Shown here piece by piece: positions 1-9,868 of a stretch of 64,000 nucleotides of DNA (positions are counted from its first letter, which is position 1; each line of letters opens with the position of its first letter). Below the pieces are notes generated by a model that was not told the DNA's origin, did not search any database, and worked only from the letters and a program-made list of their open reading frames with translations. Position numbers and translations under genes: made by a program. The stretch covers positions 1,119,001-1,183,000 of the forward strand of contig NZ_CP033069.1 of the NCBI RefSeq assembly GCF_003669015.1. Direction: 5' to 3'. This DNA is from Acidovorax sp. 1608163. Its GTDB lineage: Bacteria > Pseudomonadota > Gammaproteobacteria > Burkholderiales > Burkholderiaceae_C.

Positions 1-377
1 TGCGGTAATGGCTTCGCCCTCACCGAACTCTAGTTCGGCTGCGATACGGACCAGGCCCGGATAGGCAAACCAATATTGTCTGCGCACGGCGTCTTTGACG
101 AATGTTGCGCCCCACCACTCGGCATATTGGCGCTCCTCTGCGGGGCTGAGTAGATCACGGTCAATTCGAAGTAGTTCTTTGCGGTGCTTGATCATCAGCC
201 GCTGGAATTTGCCCAGCGTTGTGATGCCAAATTTGGCAAGCTCAGGTACAAGCTCCTCGAACGAGCCTTGGCCATAGTCGTTGCGGCGTGGAAATGTGTT
301 TGCCATGACGCGATGGATCATTTCGCCTGAGAGGAGCTCCTCTCTACGCTTTGCGCGTGCGGACAAATGTTTGGTCA
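1..377 (-). CDS. Hypothetical protein, 3' end beyond window edge
   Basis: Reading the minus strand from an ATG at 377 gives an uninterrupted frame of 125 codons that runs off the left edge, so the C-terminus is missing. The visible part is charged at the N-terminus ([16 protein letters not shown]) and then mixed, with aromatic residues near the cut ([17 protein letters not shown]). I see no signal peptide, membrane segment or family motif and do not recognise it. It starts 55 bases after the stop of the 129-residue gene on the same strand, so the two are probably one transcription unit. The stretch is visibly less GC-rich than the following 60 kb, which suggests an accessory region. The start is not backed by a clear ribosome binding site; internal ATGs exist. 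Confidence 0.55.
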
Positions 378-432
378 TTGGTTTTCAGGTTCGAAATGTG
401 CGATGGCACGACGACCATGCTCAATGGAGTAA

Positions 433-822
433 TCAGGTCTCATCGCGTAAACCCCGTTTGACCAAAGCCAGAACTACCTCTGGGTCCTCGAATGCGTGTA
501 AGGCTTCATAAACTGCTTCGCATGGATCTCCACTGTCCGCGAGGCCAACTGCAGCCGCTGCTCTCGCGAGCTCGAAGGCTGCCAAGCACTGGTTATCGCC
601 CGCGTCCTGAAGCGCGAAGTAGTGAGTGTCCATTTCATCCGAAAACGCAACTGCCAAGTCGGCCCGATTCGGGACGTCCGTACGTAAGCGCTTCGCGAGC
701 GCTGGGAACTGTGCAAGTAGCAGCGCCGCTAACTCTTGCGCAAGTTGTTGCTGCGAGGCAGGCTCAAGCGCTTTGATTGAATTTGCCAAGGCTGGACGTT
801 CAGCAGAAAGGCGATCAGTCAT
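433..822 (-). CDS. Hypothetical protein, 129 aa, acidic and alanine-rich
   Basis: A complete frame of 129 residues, acidic and rich in Ala and Leu (for example LAQELAALLLAQFPALAKRL), so probably all-helical and cytoplasmic; no signal peptide or membrane helix. No family is recognised. It lies just upstream of the truncated gene at 1-377 on the same strand. A small acidic partner in front of another small gene fits a toxin-antitoxin or effector-immunity pair, but nothing in either sequence proves it. Codon use is less GC-biased than in the neighbouring exporter genes, consistent with a horizontally acquired patch. The 246 bases between it and the permease gene hold no recognisable gene. Confidence 0.5.
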   Translation of the reverse strand: MTDRLSAERPALANSIKALEPASQQQLAQELAALLLAQFPALAKRLRTDVPNRADLAVAFSDEMDTHYFALQDAGDNQCLAAFELARAAAAVGLADSGDPCEAVYEALHAFEDPEVVLALVKRGLRDET

Positions 823-1068
823 TCCGAGGGCTTAAAAATGTGTCTCGCAGAGCCTGCGAAAAAATGAACCGTGCGAGGCATGTTGTGTATCTCACGCCTG
901 TGAGAACAGGCATGCAGTCTGGGTTGCCGTATGGGAGCTATGCATGTGTAGAGCTAAAAACTCGGATGGACCCTGCAAGCCTTACCTGGACGAACTGTAG
1001 CTGGCGAGTGGGGCGGTTTCATCTTAGCGAAGGTAATGTGATTGGCTGCGTCAAACCCCCAATGCACC

Positions 1069-3783
1069 TCACCAATCCTCCTTCACCGCCATCACCGCAT
1101 CCCTCCCCGCAGCCGCCCGCCCAGCCAGCCACGCGGTCACCGTCCCTGACACCACCACCGCCGCGCACAGCGCCCACAAGCGCGGCACAGGGATGTTCAT
1201 CTCCATCGTCCAGTGAAAGCTTTGCGGGTTGACGACGTGCACCAGCACCACGGACACGGCCAGGCCCAGCAGCACGCCAGCGATGGCGCCAATGCCCGTC
1301 CATGCCGCGCCTTCGCCTGCCACCACGGCCAGGATCTGGCGGCGGGTGAGGCCCAGGTGGGCGAGCAGGCCGAATTCTTTGCGGCGGGCCAGCACCTGGG
1401 CGCTGAAGCTGGCGGCCACGCCGAAGAGGCCGATGCCGATGGCCACGGCCTGCAGCCAGTAGGTGACGGCGAAGCTGCGGTCGAAGATTTGCAGGGAGCG
1501 TTCGCGGATGGATTGGGCGGAGACAAATTCGATGAGGCTAGGGGATGGGCTGGCCGCGCCGTTGGGGTGGTCGCTGCTTGTGCCGTTTGGCCGCGCTCCA
1601 TCGGCTGCTGCGGACGAGGCTTGGGGCGATGTGTCGGCCCTTTCCCCTGGGGGCGCAACGGGTGGCGAAGCCGATGGCTGGGCCAAGTGGCGAATGTTCG
1701 CCTGCAGCACGGCCAAGTCCACCCCCTCGGCAGGCCACAGGGCCAGGTCGCTGATGCGGGTGTCGCCCGTCAGGCGCTGGTAGGCGGCGCTGTCGAGGGT
1801 GATGGCCCCGGTCTGGCGCACATAGTCGCGCCACACGCCTGCTATAAAAAACGTAGCTGCTTGCGCTTGATTATCAAGCGCTACAGGTACAAAAGCCTTT
1901 GAAAGCTCGGGCCACGCCTGGCCGGTGCGCACGCCATACAGGTCCACCACCGCCTCGCTCACATACACGCCGATGTGCCCGGCGGGCACGGGCAGGGCGG
2001 GGCCGGTGAGGGGCAGCACCTGGGCGGGGTCTGTGCCCAGCGGGCGGCTCAGCACGGTGAGGGCGGGGCGGGCGGCGCTCAGCTGCAGGGGGCTGGTGCG
2101 CAGGGGCGATACCTTGTCCACGCCCGGCAGGCGGGCCACTGCTTCGGCAAAGCCGGGGGGCAGCAGGGCGGCGTCGCCGCCCGCAGCTTGTAGGGCCGAG
2201 CGCACGTACAGCGGCGAGGGCAGCACCGCGTCCAGCCACTGGATGACCGAGCCGCGAAAACTGGCCACCATCACCGTCAGCGCTACGGCCAGGCTCAGGC
2301 TGGCCACCACGCCGCCCACGGCAATGGCGGCGGTGCCACGCATGCGGCGGGCGCGCTCCAGCGCCAGCAGGGTGAGCGGGTGGCGCACGGCCAGCGGCTG
2401 CAGGCGATGCAGCAGCCAGGCCACGCCCCAGGGCAGCAGCGCAATGCCGCCCACCAGCAGCAGGCCAATCGCCACATAGGCCGCCAGTGGAATGCCAAAA
2501 ACGGGCGGAAGCGCCGCCAAACCAGCGCTGGCAGCTATCAAAACCATACCAACCCAACCCCGCCCAGCGCGCCCGCTGGCACTGCCCATGCCCTTCAGGG
2601 TCTGGGCCGGGGGCAGGGCCTGCGCGGCGCGGGCGGGCCACCAGCCGCCAGCCACCGCAGCGGCCACGCCCAGGCTGCCGTAGAGCAGGGCGGCGCTCAA
2701 ACTCCATTGCAGGCGGGGCTGCACCCCGGCAAAGTAGCCACCGCCCAGGTCACCGCCCAGCAACTGCAACGCCGCGCTGGCCAGGGCCGTGCCCAGCGCC
2801 AGCCCGGCCAGGCTGCCCACCACGCCCAGCAGGGCCGATTCGGCCAGCACCAGCGCCAGCCGCTGGCGCGGCGTGGCTCCCAGCACGGCCAGCAGCGCAA
2901 ACTGCGGCCCGCGCTGCGCCACGCTGAGGGCCAGCACTGAGAACACCAAAAACGCCCCGGTGAACAGCGCCACCAGCGCCAGCACCGTCAGGTTGACGCG
3001 GTACGCGCGCGAGAGGTTGCTCACCCGCTGCGCCGCATCGCCCGGCTCGGCCAGCGTGGCCTGGGCGGGCCAGCCGGGCAGGGCTTGCAGCGCAGGCATG
3101 ACGGCGCTGCGGTTGGTGCCGGGCTGCAGTTGCAGGTCGATGCGGGTGAGGTGGCCCACGCGGCCCAGCAGGTCTTGCGCGGCGCCAATGTCCATCACCG
3201 CCAGTGGGGCGCCCGGCGCACTCACGGTGCCTGCCACCTGCACGGTCAGGGTTTGCAGGCCGGTTTGCAGTTGCAGGGTGGGGCGGGGCTGGGTGCCCTC
3301 GGGCGGCACGCCCAGCGCCTGCAGCGCAGCGGGGTTGAGGTAGACAGTGGCGGGGGCAAAGAGGGCATCGCGCGCAGCGCCTTCCCACGGCCGGGGCATG
3401 AGGGCCGGGGCCATGGCGGGCAGCAGCAGGGCATCGGCCCCCAGCAGGCGCAGGGGGATGGGGGCATTGCCTGGGGCCTGTGCCGCAGGGCGGGCCATGG
3501 CTGTGGCTTCCAGCACGGGGTTGGCGCGGGCCACGTCGGGGTGGTTGGCGATCTGGGCAAACAGGTCTTCGCCCAACGTGCCCTGCATGGCGCGCACTTC
3601 CAGATCGGGCTGGCCGTTGACGGCGCGCACGGCCTGCGAAAACTCGTCCAGCGCCGATGCGTTGATGACGTGCACGGCAAACGCCAGCGCCACGCCCAGC
3701 ATGACGGCAGCCACGGCGGCGGCGCTGCGCCAGGGGTGGTGGCGAAGGTCTTGCCACGAGAAGGTGCGAAGCAGTGCGAGCAT
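1069..3783 (-). CDS. ABC exporter permease with two FtsX domains
   Basis: Integral membrane subunit of an FtsX/MacB-type ABC system of the YbbP/LolC class, which moves lipids or envelope proteins or transmits mechanical force rather than importing solutes. After a short cytoplasmic start (MLALLRTFSWQDLRHH) there is one helix, a large periplasmic part, a first FtsX block of three helices (about residues 265-395), further helices, a second periplasmic part, and a final FtsX block of three helices whose cytoplasmic loop carries the typical ARRKEFGLLAHLG segment. I start at 3783 rather than the longer frame to 3831 because the extra 16 residues are proline/arginine-rich and precede a standard N-terminus. 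Its ATPase is most likely the gene at 4651-5391, separated by a divergent Hsp20 gene. Two palindromic repeats lie inside it in frame (about residues 412-430 and 632-648). Confidence 0.85.
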   Translation of the reverse strand: MLALLRTFSWQDLRHHPWRSAAAVAAVMLGVALAFAVHVINASALDEFSQAVRAVNGQPDLEVRAMQGTLGEDLFAQIANHPDVARANPVLEATAMARPAAQAPGNAPIPLRLLGADALLLPAMAPALMPRPWEGAARDALFAPATVYLNPAALQALGVPPEGTQPRPTLQLQTGLQTLTVQVAGTVSAPGAPLAVMDIGAAQDLLGRVGHLTRIDLQLQPGTNRSAVMPALQALPGWPAQATLAEPGDAAQRVSNLSRAYRVNLTVLALVALFTGAFLVFSVLALSVAQRGPQFALLAVLGATPRQRLALVLAESALLGVVGSLAGLALGTALASAALQLLGGDLGGGYFAGVQPRLQWSLSAALLYGSLGVAAAVAGGWWPARAAQALPPAQTLKGMGSASGRAGRGWVGMVLIAASAGLAALPPVFGIPLAAYVAIGLLLVGGIALLPWGVAWLLHRLQPLAVRHPLTLLALERARRMRGTAAIAVGGVVASLSLAVALTVMVASFRGSVIQWLDAVLPSPLYVRSALQAAGGDAALLPPGFAEAVARLPGVDKVSPLRTSPLQLSAARPALTVLSRPLGTDPAQVLPLTGPALPVPAGHIGVYVSEAVVDLYGVRTGQAWPELSKAFVPVALDNQAQAATFFIAGVWRDYVRQTGAITLDSAAYQRLTGDTRISDLALWPAEGVDLAVLQANIRHLAQPSASPPVAPPGERADTSPQASSAAADGARPNGTSSDHPNGAASPSPSLIEFVSAQSIRERSLQIFDRSFAVTYWLQAVAIGIGLFGVAASFSAQVLARRKEFGLLAHLGLTRRQILAVVAGEGAAWTGIGAIAGVLLGLAVSVVLVHVVNPQSFHWTMEMNIPVPRLWALCAAVVVSGTVTAWLAGRAAAGRDAVMAVKEDW
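1841..1895 (+). repeat. Palindromic element copy A, inside the ABC permease gene
   Basis: Core GTAGCTGCTTGCGCTT at about 1853-1868, a short spacer, then AAGCGCTACAGG, with AT-rich flanks. Read on the gene strand it encodes VALDNQAQAATFF in the second periplasmic part of the permease. The AT-rich codons (AAT, GAT, ACG, TTT) contrast with the surrounding gene. Confidence 0.75.
2491..2547 (-). repeat. Palindromic element copy K, inside the ABC permease gene
   Basis: Reverse orientation: an imperfect left arm, then CAGCGCTGGCAGCTATC at about 2523-2539. On the gene strand it encodes a hydrophobic stretch with the IAASAG core seen in the comEC and miaA copies. The left arm is more diverged than in other copies, so it may be an old insertion. 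Confidence 0.6.
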
Positions 3784-3862
3784 GCGGGCATTGTGCCGCC
3801 GGGGTGGTGCTGGGCGGGCGGCGGGGGCCATTTGAGAAGGATCAAAAGCCTTCTCGCTACCT

Positions 3863-3890
3863 CTTGAAATGGTGGAGGGCGCGCCGTAAT
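3863..3890 (+). promoter_or_regulatory. Candidate heat-shock (sigma-32) promoter for hsp20
   Basis: CTTGAAA at about 3863-3869 is followed, after about 14 bases, by CCGTAAT. The first box equals the sigma-32 -35 consensus; the second matches CCCCATT only partly. It lies about 135 bases before the Hsp20 start, in the right direction. Inference from position and one good box. Confidence 0.35.
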
Positions 3891-4026
3891 TTGCGAGAGG
3901 TGAGTGCGTGAAGGCGTGCCGTGATCTTTGGGATGCCTTGCTGCACTCTGTGGTCTGGCACGCATGCGGGGCTCAGCCCATGCGCCAGGAGGTTTGTTTC
4001 ACTGACTTTCTTCAAGGAGCATCACC

Positions 4027-4458
4027 ATGAGTTCTCTGATTCCCCGTGGCGGCAGTTTGCTGGACGAGTTCTTCAAAGATGTGGCGCCGGGCTTTTACGT
4101 GCGCCCGCTGCACGGCGACGGCCTGCCCTCGCCTGCACAGATCAAAGTGGATGTGAAAGAGTCAGACGGCGGCTACACCGTGCACGCCGAGGTGCCCGGC
4201 GTGGCCAAGGAGGACATCCATGTCTCGCTCGAAGGCAACGTAGTGAGTCTGCGTGCCGAGGTGCGCCAGCACGATGCGCAAAAGGATGGCGAAAAGCTGC
4301 TGCGGTCTGAGCGTTACTTTGGCTCGGTGGCCCGCAGCTTTGCACTGCCTGCTGACGTGGACGCCAGCCAGGCCAAGGCCAAGTACGACAACGGGGTGTT
4401 GACGCTGACCCTGCCCAAGAAGCAGGCGAGCAACGCGCAGCGGCTGCATATTGAGTGA
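4027..4458 (+). CDS. Small heat-shock protein, Hsp20 family
   Basis: ATP-independent holdase chaperone that binds unfolding proteins during heat or oxidative stress and hands them to DnaK/ClpB. The 143 residues are the normal length. An alpha-crystallin domain spans about residues 38-130 with the conserved pieces KVDVKESDGGY, EVPGVAKEDI and a final DNGVLTLTLPKK strand; the C-terminus (NAQRLHIE) lacks a clear I-x-I/V motif. The start is fixed by AAGGAG a few bases upstream. It is transcribed alone, divergent from the permease, with a sigma-32-like promoter. It interrupts an otherwise minus-strand transporter cluster, suggesting insertion of a single gene. Confidence 0.93.
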   Translation: MSSLIPRGGSLLDEFFKDVAPGFYVRPLHGDGLPSPAQIKVDVKESDGGYTVHAEVPGVAKEDIHVSLEGNVVSLRAEVRQHDAQKDGEKLLRSERYFGSVARSFALPADVDASQAKAKYDNGVLTLTLPKKQASNAQRLHIE

Positions 4459-4518
4459 GGGCGGGTGGTGTGAGGGCCCTGGCTTCGGCGGACTCAGCCT
4501 GAACGGGTAGGTTGCTGT

Positions 4519-4617
4519 GTAGGTCGGGTTAGCGCAGCGTAACCCGACGCCCATACGGCTGAACGCGGTGTGCCCTGTGGGTGTCGGGTTACGCTCTTTT
4601 GGGCTAACCCGACCTAC
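4519..4617. repeat. REP-like repeat doublet in inverted orientation
   Basis: One hairpin unit, beginning GTAGGTCGGGTTAGC and closing with GTAACCCGAC, lies at about 4519-4550. A second unit in opposite orientation lies at about 4581-4617 and closes with GGCTAACCCGACCTAC. Each unit folds by itself and the two also pair with each other. This is the layout of a REP doublet (BIME). It lies just downstream of hsp20 and downstream of the convergent ATPase gene, where it could stabilise both mRNA ends. Confidence 0.75.
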
Positions 4618-4650
4618 GGGGTCTGGGGGGGTTTACCAGCTTCGGCTGGC

Positions 4651-5387
<737 letters not shown>

Positions 5388-5391
<4 letters not shown>

Positions 5392-6422
5392 GCGGCGGCG
5401 GGGTTGGGGTTGGTGGACTGGGGCTGGTCAAGCCGCTGCAGCACGGCCTGCACCAGGGAGGCCACGGCGGTGGGGTGGTCGCAGGCGATGGCGTGGCGCT
5501 CGGGCATGCTGCGCAGCCAGGTCACCTGGCGCTTGGCCAGCTGGCGCGTGGCAACGATGCCGCGCTCGCGGAAGTGGGCGATGTTCAGCGGCGCGTCGGG
5601 GCCTTTGCGGGCCTGGTAGTCCAGCTCGTCCCACGCTTGGCGGTAGCCCACGCAGCGCATCGATGGCAGGTCGGCATGCAGGTCGCCGCGTGCGCGCAGG
5701 GCGCGCACCTCGTCCATAAAGCCTGCGGCCAGCATGGCGTCAAACCGCTGGGCTATGCGCTCGTGCAGCCAGGCACGGTTGTCGGGTTCTAAAGAAAAAA
5801 GGGCTGTAGCGCTTGCTGCGCTTGCGCTGGCAGCTCCTTTTTTTGTAGTGTGAAAGCTCGACAGCGGCTGGCCCGACACATGCCACACCTCCAGCGCACG
5901 CTGGATGCGCTGGCTGTCGCCCGGCGCCAGGCGCGCGGCGGTGGTGGGGTCTACCTTGGCCAGCTCGGCGTGCATGCCGGGCCAGCCAATGGCCTGGGCC
6001 TGGGCTTCGAGCTGGGCGCGCACCTCGGGGTCGGCGGCGGGCATGTCGTCAATGCCGTCGATCAGCGCCTTGAAGTACAGCATGGTGCCGCCCACCAGCA
6101 GGGGCAGGGCACCGCGTGCGCGGATCTCGGCGATGAGGCGGGTGGCGTCTTGCACAAACTCGGCGGCGCTGTAGGCCTGCAGCGGGTCGCGGATGTCGAT
6201 GAGGTGGTGGGGCACGGCGGCACGCTCTGCCGCCGTGGGCTTGGCGGTGCCAATGTCCATGCCCCGATAGACCAGGGCCGAGTCCACGCTGATGATCTCG
6301 ACCGGCATGCGCCGCCCCAGCACCGCTGCCAGTGCCAGTGCCCCAGCGGTTTTGCCCGAGGCGGTGGGGCCTGCCAGCGCAATGTTGGGCAGGTGTTCAG
6401 GCAGCATGTCGCGGTTCTCCAA
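5388..6422 (-). CDS. miaA: tRNA dimethylallyltransferase
   Basis: Transfers a dimethylallyl group to N6 of adenosine 37 in tRNAs that read UNN codons, the first step of ms2i6A formation. The P-loop GPTASGKT is at residues 18-25, followed by [18 protein letters not shown] and, later, [13 protein letters not shown], all standard for MiaA. The 344 residues are slightly longer than usual because a palindromic element (copy B) adds a low-complexity Ala/Ser segment at about residues 192-211. The start overlaps the end of the upstream MFS gene by 26 bases; an ATG at 6407 is a possible alternative. Its stop overlaps the start of the ABC ATPase. An exporter-miaA-ATPase operon is likely. Confidence 0.95.
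5790..5847 (-). repeat. Palindromic element copy B, inside miaA
   Basis: Reverse orientation on the plus strand, with TGTAGCGCTTGCTG at about 5805-5818 and GCGCTGGCAGCTCC after it. On the miaA strand it reads [14 protein letters not shown] between the conserved SSFHTT and the LEPDNR segment, in frame and without a stop. Confidence 0.8.
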
Positions 6423-7650
6423 ATTTTTGTACCAAAGTCCAGGACGTGGCGCCCAGCACCACCGACCAAAACAGCACGCCGTAGATCAGCGGCCAGATGG
6501 TGCCGTTGAGGTGGGCGCCAATCCAGCCGCCCGTGGCAAAGGCGGCGATCATCATCACAAAACCATTGAGGGCCGAGGCCACACCCGCCGCCTGCGGAAA
6601 CGGCCCGACCGAGCCCGTTTGCCCGCAGGGCTGGTGGATGCCGTGGCCCAGCATGAACAGGTAAAACGGCGCCAGCAGTGCCACTGGCTGGTGCCAGCCC
6701 GCCAGTGCCACCAGTGCCATGCCGCAGCCCCCCAGCAGGCTCATGCCCCCGGCCACCGCCACGGTGCGGCGCAGCCCCAGGCGCGCGAGCAGATAGCGGC
6801 ACAAGAAGGTGCCCACAAAATACGCCGCGCTGGTGGACAGCAGCATCCAGCCATATTCGGTGCGCGTGAGCTGCAGCACCTCGATGAACACAAACGACGA
6901 TGCGGCCAAAAAGGTGAACAGCCCGCCATAGGTGGCGCTGGTGAGCAGCGAAAACGCCCAGAACGTGGGGTGCCCCAGCACCTGCCGCCAGGTGCGCAGC
7001 AGGGTGGCGGGCTGCAGTGCCTGCGGGTTTTTGTGCTGCACGGTTTCGGGCATGCGCAGGGCCACCAGGGCCAGCGTGCCCACGGCGTAGGCCGTGAGGG
7101 CCAGCAGCGCGGCGCGCCAGCCCAGCCACTGCGCCAGCATGCCGCCCAGAGGCGCGCACAGGCAGGCCACCACGCCCAGCCCCGTCAGGGCTTTGGACAT
7201 GGCGCGTGCCCCGGTCAGCGGCGTGTACAGGTCGCGCACGATGGCGCGGGCGCACATCACCACCGCGCCCATGGCCGCGCCTTGCAGCACGCGCCACACG
7301 ATCAACATGCCCATGCTGGGCGCCAGGGCGCTGGCCACCGAGGCGGCGGTGTAAATGCCCAGGCCTGCCAGCAGCACCGGGCGGCGGCCAAAGCGGTCAG
7401 ACAGTGGGCCCCACACCAGTTGCGAGCAGCCAAAGGCCAGCAGCAGCGCGCTCAGCGTGAGCTGGCCTGCGGCCACAGCGGCCCCCAGGTCGCGGGTGAG
7501 GGCGGGCAGCGCGGGCAGGTACAGGTCGGTGGTGACGGGCTGGATGCTCAGCAGCAGGGCCAGCACCAGAATGGCCAGGCCGGGTGTGGGCGAAGGCGGT
7601 GTGGCAGGCGTGAGCGGCGCAGCGCCTGCGGTGGCAGAAGGGGCAGACAT
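6397..7650 (-). CDS. Multidrug efflux MFS transporter, Bcr/CflA family
   Basis: Proton-driven exporter of the drug:H+ antiporter group with 12 helices, in the inner membrane. Seen directly: helix 1 with the Bcr/CflA hallmark [10 protein letters not shown], motif A as [14 protein letters not shown] between helices 2 and 3, and an [11 protein letters not shown] segment in helix 4 as in Bcr. Length 417 is normal. A proline-rich, 23-residue N-terminal tail is unusual but not unique. It heads the likely operon with miaA and the ABC ATPase. Substrate is unknown; E. coli Bcr exports bicyclomycin and sulfonamides, which cannot be assumed here. Confidence 0.9.
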   Translation of the reverse strand: MSAPSATAGAAPLTPATPPSPTPGLAILVLALLLSIQPVTTDLYLPALPALTRDLGAAVAAGQLTLSALLLAFGCSQLVWGPLSDRFGRRPVLLAGLGIYTAASVASALAPSMGMLIVWRVLQGAAMGAVVMCARAIVRDLYTPLTGARAMSKALTGLGVVACLCAPLGGMLAQWLGWRAALLALTAYAVGTLALVALRMPETVQHKNPQALQPATLLRTWRQVLGHPTFWAFSLLTSATYGGLFTFLAASSFVFIEVLQLTRTEYGWMLLSTSAAYFVGTFLCRYLLARLGLRRTVAVAGGMSLLGGCGMALVALAGWHQPVALLAPFYLFMLGHGIHQPCGQTGSVGPFPQAAGVASALNGFVMMIAAFATGGWIGAHLNGTIWPLIYGVLFWSVVLGATSWTLVQKFGEPRHAA

Positions 7651-7718
7651 AACCGGCTGAGGGTACCAGATGGGGAGGCTGGAGAGCCCCTCTGCGCAAG
7701 GGTGGATGCCCGCTGGAT

Positions 7719-8558
7719 TCAGGGGGCTTTGATCTGAAACAGCGAGGCCAGCGCCTGCCGGTATTGCCCCTGGCCCACGGCGTTGGTGTTGTGGTGCGAG
7801 CCGCCTTCGACCAGGATGAACTGTTTGGGCTCCTGGGCGGCTTCAAACAGCTTGCGGCCCAGGGCGGGCTGGATGAGGGTGTCCTCGCTGCCGTGCACCA
7901 CCAGCAGGGGCGAGCCAATGTCTGCCACCTTGCGCACCGATTCAAAGCGCTGGGTGATGAGGGGCGACACCGGCAGCCAGCCCCAACGGAAGGTGCTCAC
8001 CACATCGGCGATGCTGGTGAAGGTGCCCTCCACCAGGGTGCCCCGTTCGTCGTCCACACTGCGGGCCAGCTCGATGGCGATGGCGCCGCCCAGCGAGTGG
8101 CCGAAGATGTAGCGGGGCGCATCGGGGTGCTGTTGCGCCAGCCACTGCCAAGCGGCGCGGGCGTCTTCGGCGGCGGTCACCTCAGAGGGCAGACCTGCGC
8201 TGCTTTTGCCAAAGCCCCGGTAGTCAATCGCCAGCACCGAAAAGCCCAGCTCGTGCATGCGCCGGATGCGGCCGGACGAGCCCGCCACGTTCCAGCGTGC
8301 ACCGTGCAGGTACAGCAGCACGGGGGCGCCGGCGCGCGGCTGCGGCATCCACAGGCTGTGCAGGCGCTCGGCCCGGCCAGTGGTGGCCGACTGGAATTCG
8401 ATCCACACGTCCTGCATGTCTTCGGTGGACTGGGCGCCGCCCCAGCTGCGGTCGCTGGGCTGGAAGATCCATTCGCGCTGCTTGGCGTCCAGCGTGGCGC
8501 AACCAGCGGTGATGGCCACGGCGGCGGCAAGGGCGATGAAGAGGGGCGTGCGTCTCAT
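7719..8558 (-). CDS. Lipoprotein alpha/beta hydrolase
   Basis: A 279-residue serine hydrolase anchored in the envelope. The start at 8558 gives a clean lipoprotein signal, MRRTPLFIALAAAVAITAGC, with the lipid-bearing Cys20; the longer frame to 8672 would bury it. The catalytic triad is visible: Ser155 in GHSLGG, Asp226 in HGSEDT and His255/256 in GGSHHN. The oxyanion region is YLHGARWN. It resembles the BEM46/AB-hydrolase group, which acts on small esters or lipids; the substrate is unknown. It sits alone between the MFS gene and pilU, all on the same strand, with 60-70 bases on each side. Confidence 0.85.
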   Translation of the reverse strand: MRRTPLFIALAAAVAITAGCATLDAKQREWIFQPSDRSWGGAQSTEDMQDVWIEFQSATTGRAERLHSLWMPQPRAGAPVLLYLHGARWNVAGSSGRIRRMHELGFSVLAIDYRGFGKSSAGLPSEVTAAEDARAAWQWLAQQHPDAPRYIFGHSLGGAIAIELARSVDDERGTLVEGTFTSIADVVSTFRWGWLPVSPLITQRFESVRKVADIGSPLLVVHGSEDTLIQPALGRKLFEAAQEPKQFILVEGGSHHNTNAVGQGQYRQALASLFQIKAP

Positions 8559-8628
8559 GAAAGCGACTGAGTCGGCCCGGGGGCAGAAAGTTCTGCCACG
8601 AAGGTTCTCAGGATCAGGCCGCAACGTA

Positions 8629-9762
8629 TCAAAAATGCTGTGACGCCCGGTGCTGGGGCGATGTGGGCTCAATGGTCAAATCCCCGGCATCCGAGGTATT
8701 TACCCCTGCCGCCAGGCGCACGCGCAGCGCCAGGTCGGTGCGCGAGTCGGCGTTGTGCAGGGCCTCATCCAGCGCAATGCGGCCTTCGGTGTAGAGCTTG
8801 TACAGCGCCTGGTCAAAGGTGCACATGCCAATTTCGGTGCTGTGGCCCATGGCCTCCTTGATGCCCGAGAACTCGCCCTTGCCGATCAGGTCGGCAATGT
8901 AGGGCGAGGTGAGCATGACCTCGACCGCAGGCACCAGCTTTTCTTGCAGGCCGGGGATGAGCCGCTGCGACACCACGCCCGCCAGGTTCAGGCTCAGGTC
9001 CATCAGCAGTTGGTGGTGTGCGTCTTCCGGGAAGAAGTTGATCACCCGCTCCATGGCCTGGTTGGCGTTGTTGGCGTGTAGGGTCGACAGACACAGGTGC
9101 CCGGTCTCGGCATAGGCAATGGCCTGCTTCATGGTGTTGCGGTCGCGGATCTCGCCAATCATGATCACGTCGGGCGCCTCGCGCAGAGCGTTCTTGAGGG
9201 CCTCTTCGTACGACTGGGTGTCAATGCCGACCTCGCGCTGGTCGACCACCGAGAGCTTGTGCGAGTGCAGAAACTCCAGCGGGTCTTCGATGGTGAGGAT
9301 GTGGCCCGTGGTGTTCTCGTTGCGGAAGTTGAGCATGGACGCCAGCGTGGTGGACTTGCCCGAGCCCGTGGCGCCCGTCACCAGCACCAGCCCGCGCTTG
9401 AGCATGACCAGCTTCTCCAGCACCGGGGGCAGGCCCAGTGCGGCCAGCGGCGGGATTTTGTTCTTGATATAGCGCACCACCATGCCGGTCTCGCCGCGCT
9501 GCACAAACACATTCACCCGAAAGCGCCCCAGGTTCTCGGCCGAGATGGACAGGTTCATCTCCTGCTTGGCCTCGAACTCGCTGATCTGGCGCTCGTTCAT
9601 GATCGAGTACGCCAGCTGCTTGACCTGGCCCGGCAACAGCGCGGGCATCTTGAGCGGGTGGGTGATGCCCTCGATCTTCACGTTAACGGGCGCGCCCACG
9701 CTGAAGAACAGGTCCGAGCCCGCCTTCTCGACCATGAGGTTCAGGAAGTTGAAGATTTCCAT
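8629..9762 (-). CDS. pilU: Type IV pilus retraction ATPase, PilU
   Basis: Hexameric motor that works with PilT to depolymerise pili for twitching and DNA uptake. Walker A GATGSGKST is at residues 130-138, Walker B APDVIMIGEIRD at 196-207 and the His box ETGHLCLSTLHAN at 219-231. The opening MEIFNFLNLMVEKAGSDLFF and the length of 377 are those of PilU rather than PilT (about 345). In many betaproteobacteria pilT lies directly upstream; here the upstream 170 bases hold only a terminator region and gdhA follows, so pilT must be elsewhere. Together with comEC in this window it supports a capacity for natural transformation. Confidence 0.9.
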   Translation of the reverse strand: MEIFNFLNLMVEKAGSDLFFSVGAPVNVKIEGITHPLKMPALLPGQVKQLAYSIMNERQISEFEAKQEMNLSISAENLGRFRVNVFVQRGETGMVVRYIKNKIPPLAALGLPPVLEKLVMLKRGLVLVTGATGSGKSTTLASMLNFRNENTTGHILTIEDPLEFLHSHKLSVVDQREVGIDTQSYEEALKNALREAPDVIMIGEIRDRNTMKQAIAYAETGHLCLSTLHANNANQAMERVINFFPEDAHHQLLMDLSLNLAGVVSQRLIPGLQEKLVPAVEVMLTSPYIADLIGKGEFSGIKEAMGHSTEIGMCTFDQALYKLYTEGRIALDEALHNADSRTDLALRVRLAAGVNTSDAGDLTIEPTSPQHRASQHF

Positions 9763-9868
9763 GCGCTGTGTTCCTTCACGGGTTGCACCGCCGGGGCCTT
9801 GAAGGTGTTCTTGGCCTCAGGCGGGAGACTGTCGGCCAGCATACTGGCATTGGAGTGGTCGGCCAAAT

